Shown here piece by piece: positions 56,155 through 64,000 of a DNA stretch of 64,000 nucleotides. Source of the DNA: Manis javanica (Eukaryota; Chordata; Mammalia; Pholidota; Manidae). A program made the position numbers and the translations under genes. Under the pieces are notes generated by a model. That model was not told the DNA's origin. It ran no database searches and saw only the letters and a list, made by a program, of their open reading frames with translations. The stretch covers positions 38,444,001 to 38,508,000 of the forward strand of contig NC_133158.1 in NCBI RefSeq assembly GCF_040802235.1. Reading direction: 5' to 3'. The stretch's first letter is position 1. Each line of letters opens with the position of its first letter.

Positions 56155-58351
56155 AAGTATACATAACATGACACAAGGAATCCAGATGGTAAAGAAGAAG
56201 TCAAACTGTCACTATTTGCAGATGACATGATATTGTACATAAAAAAACCCTAAACACTCCACTCCAAAACTTCTAGAACTAATATCAGAATACAGCAAAG
56301 TTGCAGGATACAAAATTAACACACAGAAATCTGAGGCTTACCTATACACTAACAATGAACTAATACAAAGAGAAATCAGGAAAACAATTCCATTCACAAT
56401 TGCATCAAAAAGAATAAAATACCTAGGAATAAACCTAACCAAGGAAGTGAAAGACCTATACCCCAAAAACTACAAGACACTCTTAAGAGAAATTAAAGAG
56501 GACACTAACAAATGGAAACTCATCCCATGCTCTTGGCTAGGAAGAATTAATATTGTCAAAATGGCCATTCTGCCCAAAGCAATCTACAGATTCAATGCAA
56601 TCCCTATCAAATTACCAACAACATTCTTCAACAAACTGGAACAAATAGTTCTAAAATTCATTTGGAACCACCAAAGACTCCAAATAGCCAAAGCAATCCT
56701 GAGAAGGAAGAATAAACTGGGGGGCATCTCGCTCCCCAACTTCAAGCTCTACTACAAGGCCACAGTAATCAAGACAATTTGGTACTGGCACAAGAACAGA
56801 CCCACAGACCAGTGGAACAGAATAGAGACTCCAGACATTAACCCAAACACATATGGTCAATTAATATACGATAAAGGAGCCATGGACATACAATAGGGAA
56901 ATGACAGCCTCTTCAACAGCTGGTGTTGGCAAAACTGGACAGCTACATGTAAGAGAATGAAACTGGATCATTGTCTAACCACATACACAAAAGTAAATTC
57001 GAAGTGGATCAAAGACCTGAATGTAAGTGATGGAACCATAAAACTCTTAGAAAAAAAAGTAGGCAAAAATCTCTTGGACGTAAACATGAGTGACTTCTTC
57101 ATGAACATATCTCTCCGGGCAAGGGAAACAAAAGCAAAAATGAACAAGTTGGACTATATCAAGCTGAAAAGCTGCTGTACAGCAAAGGACACCATCAACA
57201 GAACAAAAAGGCATCCTACAGTATGGGAGAATATATTCATAAATGACAGATCCGATAAAGGGTTGACATCCAAAATGTATAAAGAGCTCATGCACCTCAA
57301 TAAACAAAAAGCAAATAATCCAATTAAAAAATGGGCAGAGGAGCTGAACAGACAGCTCCAAAGAAGAAATTCAGATGGCCAACAGACACATGAAAAAATG
57401 CTCCACATTGCTAGTTATCAGAGAAATGCAAATTAAAACCACAATGAGATATCACCTCACAACATTAAGGATGGCTACCATCCAAAAGACAAACAACAAC
57501 ACATGTTGGCGAGGTTGTGGAGAAAGGGGAACCCTCCTACACTGCTGGTGGGAATGTAAATTAGTTCAACCATTGTGGAAAGCAGTATGGAGGTTCCTCA
57601 AAATGCTCAAAATAGAAATACAATTTGACCCAGGAATTCCAGTTCTAGGAATTTACCCTAAGAATGCAACAGCCCAGTTTGAAAAAGACAGATGCACCCC
57701 TATGTTTATCACAGTACCATTTACAATAGCCAAGAAATAGAAGCAACCTAAGTGTCCATCAGTAGATGAATGGATAAGGAAGATGTGGTACATATACACA
57801 ATGGAATACTACTCGGCCATAAGAAGAAAACAGATCTTACCATTTGCAACAACATGGATGGAGCTAGAGGGTATTATGCTCAGTGAAATAAGCCAGGCAG
57901 AGAAAGACAAGTACCAAATGATTTCATTCATATGTGGAGTATAAAAACAAAGGAAAACTGAAGGAACAAAACAGCAGCAGAATCACAGAACTCAAGAATG
58001 GACTAATAGTTACCAAAGGGAAAGGGACTGGGGTGGATGGGTGGGAAGGGAGGGAGAAGGGGGGGAAGAAGAAAGGCGGCATTACGATTAGCATGTATAA
58101 TGTGGGGGCGGGCACAGGGAGGGCTGTGCAACACAAAGACAAGTAGTGACTCTACAGCATCTTACTATGCTGATGGACAGTGACTGTAATGCGGTTTGTG
58201 GGGGGGACTTGGTGATGGGGGGAGTCTAGTAAACATAATGTTCCTCATGTAATTGTGGATTAATGATACCAAAATAAAAAATAATAAGAAAAAAAGAAAA
58301 ATGAAAAAAAAAAGTAAACCTAGAAACTCAAAAATAAGTATACATAACATG
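56155..58351 (+). mobile_element. 5'-truncated L1 LINE with 16-bp target-site duplication
   Basis: The duplication AAGTATACATAACATG lies at 56155-56170 and 58336-58351. The insert (56171-58335) starts in the middle of the ORF2 reverse-transcriptase domain just before its FADD motif. It runs through the end of ORF2 (57944), a 3' UTR with a G-rich run (58015-58070), and an impure poly(A) tail from about 58274. It is the best-preserved L1 here. Its 3' UTR (a gcatcttactatgctgatgg segment) differs from the L1 at 15685, so at least two L1 lineages are present. Confidence 0.92.
56172..57944 (+). pseudogene. L1 ORF2 C-terminal half, disrupted
   Basis: This encodes the C-terminal half of the L1 ORF2 endonuclease/reverse-transcriptase protein. 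The active-site FADD is at 56215-56226, followed by thumb and C-terminal regions ending CWRGCG...LLHCWW (about 57505-57555), the Cys-His region typical of ORF2p. Four lesions are visible: an extra A in the A7 run at 56241-56247, a TAG at 56894-56896, a small deletion near 57355 changing frame, and a TAG at 57738-57740. The endonuclease domain and ORF1 are absent. It cannot move by itself. Confidence 0.85.
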
Positions 58352-58429
58352 CATTAGTAACTTTTCATGCATGTGTGATAGCAAGTATATTATGCATAAT
58401 TATTTTCACTTTCCCCAATTTTTAAAAAC

Positions 58430-61400
58430 ATTTTTGCTGGATTTGCTCTGCCTCGTTCTTCTCATCCTCACTTCGTCTCTATACCAGCTCCCTGAGAATC
58501 CATGATAACTGGTTTCTATGTGTACTTTCATATTTTTGCCTATGCTGAAATAAGAATAAATTGACCTAGATCTAGACATATTCATATATACACTTGCATG
58601 CTCACATAATATGCACATATTCAATCATGTTATGGTCACCCATTTTTCAAAAATGAGATCCTAATACATCTATTTCTGGGCATCTTGCTTCACACTTAAC
58701 ACTTCCTTGTGGAATCTCTTCTAAGGAAACAGGTCTCGTTCTAATTCATTACTTTTCAGTGAATGCATAGTAGACTGTAGTGTGGCAACAGCATATTTTT
58801 CCAAACATTCCTCCCCTCATAGCCACCAAAGCTGTTTCCAGGTTTGTTGGGTTTTGCCACTATGAACAAAGTGACAATAAAGGTTATTTATAGCAATACT
58901 GATGTCTCTGCAAATCTCTAGTTGTAATAGGTGCTGCTCAGTTCTGAAGATTCCAACACATTGTTTGGTGTGTCCACCAGCAAAGTCCAAGAGTGTTCTT
59001 TTCCATGGAAGTCCACCAGCAATAGGTACTCTGGATTTTTAAAATTTTAGCCTGTTTTATTACTCCATAATAAATGAAATCTCACTGTTATTTTCATATT
59101 CATTTTCCTGTCCACTAATACAATTAACCGCTTTTTGTATATGTTTGGTGGCCACTGGAATTTGCCCACCTGTATGTCATCTATTCTGTCCTTCACCTAT
59201 TTTCTATGAGATTCTATTTCTATTGTTCAGCCTTATCAACATTTCATGTAAATCATTCCTCCCCTTCTTTATCCCATTGTATAAATGCCAACAAAGTATT
59301 TTCCACTTCATATTTTACATATAGCTTCATTTTCTGCAATATGTAAGTTGTAATATTTCCAAATCTGACACCTACCTAGTGACTTTGTCTATGCCACCTT
59401 TTACCCAACAGAAAATGATTTTCTTTTTTTTACACTTTTCAGTGTATTAAAAAAAATAACTGCTTAGAGACTAACATTGGTTAAGAAGTTCTCTACTGTC
59501 TTATAGAGTGTTTGTGCAATCATACTGGTTTTCTTGCAGGATTTTCATTACTTTTCTTTTTATATTTAAGTCATTAATATATTTGGAATTTATTTTTATA
59601 TATGATATCAGAGTCCAACAGACTGTCTTGCAAATAGAGTTGTACCAGGACCATTTATTAGATAACTCATTTCCCACCAAACTGAACCACAATCTCTGCC
59701 ATGTGTGAATTGTCCATATTAATTTTAGAATAATTGACATGTTAATGCTATTAAGTCTTCCCATTCAAGAACGTGGCTGTATTTTCTATTTGCTCCATTG
59801 TTGCTTTGTGTCCCTCAGTATGATTTAGTAGTTTTCTTTAAAGTTCCTGTGCTTTTCTTACTAAATATGTTCCTAAACTTTCAAACGTTACCCAAGACAA
59901 ATATTTTTAATGTACTTATATTCAACTAACTTGAATTTTCTGTTTCATGTTAGAAGCATTTTTTTTAAAAGCAGCTATTATTCATGTATCAAAAGTTCTT
60001 CATTTTAAGTTTGCTATCCACTGAATTTTAGAAACTTGTAGAATTGCACAAATTTCACCTCAGTCAACATTTACCCCCATTCCCATCTCCAGCCTGAGGA
60101 AACCACTCTGCTTTTATCCCCTTAATAGTCTCTTGAGTTTTCTTTATATAATTATAACATACTAAACAGAGATCAGTTAATCTCTTTTTTCCAATGTTTA
60201 TCTAAATTACTCCGTGTTCTTGTTTTACTGCATTCTCTACAACCTCCAAGACATTAAATAACATGAGAGTGTCCCTTTCTAGTTAGTGACTTTAATTAAG
60301 ATAATGTTAGTGTTTTGTAGTTTAAGATTGTATTTCCTGTTACTTTTGGTGGATAGTTTGTATTATGTAATTTCCCTTGGTTCCTGGAGTTTTTATTAAG
60401 AACAACTGATAAATTTGGGTAAGTATCTTTTCAGTATGTATTAATAAAACTATTAGGATTTTTTCCTTTTGGTTTCTTGCTATTAAAGCGCTTTTTCATT
60501 ACTGGAATAAGTTCAACTTGATACTGCACCATTCTTTTGAAACATTAATCATTTGTTTGGCTAACATGTTACTTATGTTTTTTATGTCTATATTCAAAAC
60601 TGAAATTAATGTGTAGATTTCTTGTATTATTTTTATCCATGTTGGGTGTTAGAATTCTGCTGGTTATTTATAAGGGACCTATCTACATTTTTTATGTAGG
60701 TTGCAATAGTTTAAATAACATGAGAATTTTCTGAGATTTATCAATTTATTCAGCTGTCACCCACATGGTCTGGTGCCTCATTTAAGAAGAGATTTCCTAG
60801 CATATTACTGATCTCTTTCTTCCACACTTATTTTCTATTCAAGATCTCCACTCTTTTTGGGTTTAGTTTTATCGTTTCTATTTTTCTGGGAAATCATTAG
60901 TGTCACCTAGATTTCAAAATTTGTGTCACAGATGCATATTTTGTTTCCATCTAGAATTCTATTAATCTTTCCTGTGTCTGTTTTTCCTTCTCATTTCTTT
61001 TTTAAAAATTTATTTTATTTTAAATTTGTATTTTTTATTTTGTTTTACTTCTATTTTTACATTCAAAATTTTCTTTTATTTTACACATTTTCTCTTCCTT
61101 ATTTCTTTTATTGCCTGAAGTTTAGAACTTAGTGCTACTAGCTTCATTTCGACTTTGTTCCCTAAATCCCAGAGAGTGGTATAAAGTGCTCTCTTCTGGT
61201 GTTTTTTTTTTTTAACTCTGCACTCTTCATTTGGATCAACCCACAATTCAAGGTCATCTAGAAGTATTCTTTTAATTCCTAAATATATATTACTTGTGTT
61301 CCTCTTTTTATTAGTTGTTTTTAATTTTACTGGCTCTTGGTCAGTGAAATTTTTCCTTTTTTGGACCCAAAGGATTCCAGGATAAATCTTTATGTGTGTT

Positions 61401-61480
61401 TCATGGATATAAAAAAAAAAGCATATTGTTTGGTCTGGAGATAGAAGTTTATCTACACACAGACACACACACACACATAA
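58430..61480 (-). mobile_element. Old L1M LINE, about 3 kb
   Basis: Antisense ORF2 read from 3' to 5': a tgttgggttttgccactatg segment (58847), a gtttttgcctgtcc type region, a tcttgcaggattttcattac segment (59534), a agagtccaacagactgtctt type segment (59611), a gatactgcaccattcttttg segment (60521), and pieces of the upstream domain to about 61480. Stops occur in all frames. A short (CA)n lies at 61454-61476. Confidence 0.7.
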
Positions 61481-61504
61481 TCGTGTTTGATTTCTCTATT
61501 TCCT

Positions 61505-62410
61505 TATTTTCTTATTGAAGTGAAATTCATGTAACATAAAATTCACCACTTCAAATTGTACAGTTCAGTGACATTTAGTACATTTAGTACAAGTTCCAAA
61601 ACATTTTCATTGCCCCAAAATAAAGCCCTGTACCCAGCCCCTCCCCAGTCTCTCCCCCTAGCCCCTGACAATCACCTATGTGCTGTCTATACCTACGGAC
61701 TAACCTATTCTGGACATTTCATATGACATAATAATATAATATATGACCTTTTGTGTCTAGTCTAGCTTCTGTCACTCAGCATGTTTTCAAGGCTCACGCA
61801 CACTGTAGCCTGTGTCAGTACTCCATTCCTTTACACAGCAGAATCATGCTCCATTGTATGGATACGACACAATCTGTTTACCCATTCATCCACTGATGGG
61901 CATTTAGGCTATTTCTATCTTTCGTCTATTGTGAGTGGTGCTGTTATGAACCTTTGTGTAAAAGTACTTGTTGTGTCCCTGTTTCAATCTCTTAGGTATA
62001 TATCTAGGGAAAAGAGGAAATACCAGACTGTTTCCACAGCAGCTGCACCAATTACAGGCCATCAGCAGTACTACGCCTGAGGGCTCTGATTTCTCCTCTC
62101 CTTATCAACACTTATGTATTTTCCTTCCTTCCTCCCCCCCTCCCTCCCTCCTTCCTTCCCTCCCTCCCTCTCCCTCTCTCTCCCCTCCCTCCCTCCCTCC
62201 CTCCCTTCCTTCCTTCCTTCTTTCCCTCCTTCCTTCATCTTAAATAACAGGCATTCTAGTGGGTTTGAAGTGGTATCTCATTGTGGTTTTGATTTGCAGT
62301 TCCCTAATAACTAACAATGTTGACCATTCTTCTATGTGTCTATTGGCCATTGGTACATCTTTGGAAGAATGTATTTTATTATAATTTCCCTTTCATTATG
62401 TCTTTTGTTT
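61505..62410 (-). mobile_element. Second antisense L1M: ORF2 3' end
   Basis: A gaagtgaaattcatgtaaca segment (3' UTR side), a ttgtacagttcagtgacatt segment, a catgctccattgtatggata segment (61847), and tgtggttttgatttgcagtt (62282). It starts again at the 3' end of an L1, so it is a separate insertion from the one at 58430-61480. Confidence 0.8.
62121..62236 (+). repeat. (CCTT/CCTC)n polypyrimidine microsatellite
   Basis: About 115 bases without a single purine, built from TTCC and CTCC units, expanded inside the antisense L1. A homopurine-homopyrimidine mirror tract of this length can form triplex (H-) DNA. Confidence 0.95.
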
Positions 62411-62414
62411 TATG

Positions 62415-63635
62415 GAGCTTATCTAGCACACGCACACACACCCATATACACACACATACATACATTTTGGAGAGTTCACCCATATTCATCTGTACATGGT
62501 CATATATGAATGTGTGTACTCAGTTGCTTATTAGTATTTTGTCTTCTGCTCCCCTCCCTGCACCTTGAGGTCTCTGTTTTGGTTAATTCATTGTATGGCA
62601 GGACACTGTTCCTCAGTGTCATTCCAGATAAGTGATATACTCTGACCTTTCCAAATGCTTATGAATGTTTTTCTTTTGCTCTTAGTACCCTGTTTCTAGC
62701 TTCTGATGAGAAGTCAGATGCAATTTTTATTCCTTTTATTTTGTAAGATATTTGTTCTTTCCTCCTGAAATTGTTAGTATTTTTCTTCCTTCTTGGAGTT
62801 CAGATGTCTTTCCAGGATACGCCATCAGTCCACTCTGCAATTTGATGAATGACTTTTGACCTGTGATCTCAGACTATTCTGCAGGCAACAGCCATCTCCC
62901 TCTGGCCTTAGTAGCTGGTGCCTCCCCTTTCCGCTCCCTCCTCCTTTTGTATGGAGGTGACTCAAAGTCACATTCATATTCTCATTCTCAGAGTTAGGCA
63001 GCATCCGAATTGCTGGTGTACCCGCACATCTGACGCTCTGAGGTCTTCGTTTTTCTCACATTCTATGTGACAAAATTATTTTCAGCAATAATTTTAGGTA
63101 ATAGTCATGTTTTTCTTTAGTTAAAAAAAAAACAAAAAATCAGATGACATTTCAATTTAAAAAATACTGTAAAGATTCAGTAGCATATTCCATGTATAAA
63201 CTAAAAATTGTATCCACCAAACAAAATATTGTATCTTGACATTTGTACTCTGTTTCACTGTTTTAAACTTTAAACACAAATGCAAATTCTAATTGGTCAT
63301 ATGGTGACAGTTGAAGTAACTTGAGTTCATAATCATTGTGCTGCCACTGTTTATTTGGATTATACTGTTTAAAGGCAAGAATGCATGCTGCTGCAGCAGT
63401 CAGAGATGAGACCTGCATGCAAAGTGACCTGAAACAATCCCTAACTGTTGCAAACTCACTTTTGAGGAGAAATTGTGCCAAAGCCATGTGTGCGGCCGAT
63501 TGGAGTGTTTGGGAAGTCCCCTGTGTAACAGGGAGAAGTCCAGATTTTTCCATGTATAAATTGACTGTGTCTTAAAGGGTATGTAATAAAAACATACTAT
63601 ATTGAAGCATACATGCATATTATTCAAAAAATTAG
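62415..63635. other. Intergenic AT-rich sequence, unassigned
   Basis: A CA/TA-rich piece at 62425-62465. The block 63180-63600 has frames open on both strands (96 codons minus, 63263-63553; 79 codons plus, 63336-63575) and a 13-bp direct repeat TTCCATGTATAAA at 63188-63200 and 63548-63560. The block was not recognised; it could be an old DNA transposon or a conserved non-coding element. Confidence 0.4.
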
Positions 63636-63639
63636 TAAC

Positions 63640-64000
63640 TGGCTTCCAGTTTCAGCTCCAATGTAAGGAGGTTGAAGTCATCACTGCCTTTCCCACCACA
63701 ACAAAAAAAACATGAACAAACTGAAAATCCTGGAGGTTTCTTTGAACAGTCAGATAATAGAAGTTGGGGGGTAAATCTGGACAAACAGGTGAGTACAGAG
63801 CATTATGGGTTTATCTGCATTCCCTCCATGACATGCCTAATTCCTAAACCCCAGTACCTTATTTAGAAGTAATGCATAATTAGTTCTCTTAAAAGGAGGG
63901 CATACTGATGTGTGATGGGCCCTTAGTCCAGCTGACTGGTCTCCTTCTAAGAAGAGGAGAGATACAGAGGCTTAGACCTCCAGGGAGACAATGACAGTGC
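63640..64000 (+). mobile_element. Possible L1 5' UTR fragment
   Basis: A gaggttgaagtcatcactgc segment followed by a ctttcccaccacaacaaaaa type run resembles the 5' region of old L1 elements. The element would continue beyond the window. Low certainty. Confidence 0.35.

Noticed and set aside
57934-58350. Frames in the L1 3' UTR on both strands
   Set aside because: They are read from the G-rich 3' UTR and the poly(A) tail and have no coding meaning.

Overview
The window is nuclear DNA of a placental mammal. This is supported by ancient MIR and L2 repeats, MaLR (MLT1/MST-type) LTRs, L1 LINEs of several ages, a Tigger DNA transposon, CpG depletion outside one island, and a spliced KLF-family zinc-finger exon. 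The L1 3' ends look like those of laurasiatherian mammals. No primate Alu, rodent B1/B2, carnivore tRNA-Lys SINE or ruminant BovA-type element was recognised. The species itself cannot be read from the sequence.

Only one protein-coding gene can be supported: the 3' end of KLF15 on the + strand. Bases 1-7125 read as its last intron (partial), 7126-7297 as its terminal coding exon (second half of zinc finger 2, all of finger 3, C-terminal tail and stop), and 7298 to about 8330 as its 3' UTR, with two AATAAA signals and three Pumilio-type motifs. The upstream exons lie to the left of the window. In human, the gene after KLF15 in this direction is ALDH1L1, so the rest is probably the KLF15-ALDH1L1 intergenic interval; this is an inference from known synteny.

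Layout. 1-8.3 kb: KLF15 intron, exon and UTR, dense in MIRs and free of L1. 8.3-14.5 kb: mostly unique intergenic DNA with a 480-bp AT-rich degenerate tandem array. 14.5-20.8 kb: L1M, L2, Tigger and MLT1 with nested insertions. 20.8-25.6 kb: GC-rich, mostly single-copy DNA with an AP-1 pair. 25.6-34.7 kb: MaLR LTRs, microsatellites and old L1. 34.7-43.2 kb: unique DNA, then L1M. 43.2-55.5 kb: GC-rich, mostly unique DNA with the only clear CpG island (49.09-49.48 kb), a glucocorticoid-response-like palindrome and a CTCF-like site. 55.5-64 kb: LINE-rich, including a 2.2-kb 5'-truncated L1 bounded by a 16-bp target-site duplication.

No complete gene, tRNA, rRNA or CRISPR array was found. The many open frames in the GC-rich parts look like chance, having no recognisable domains, no splice context and frames open on both strands. 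The best candidates for undescribed function are regulatory: the orphan CpG island with TEAD- and E-box-type motifs, the GRE-like site in a GC-rich block (KLF15 is a known glucocorticoid-receptor target), the CTCF-like site and the AP-1 pair. All motif calls are by eye and need conservation or occupancy data.
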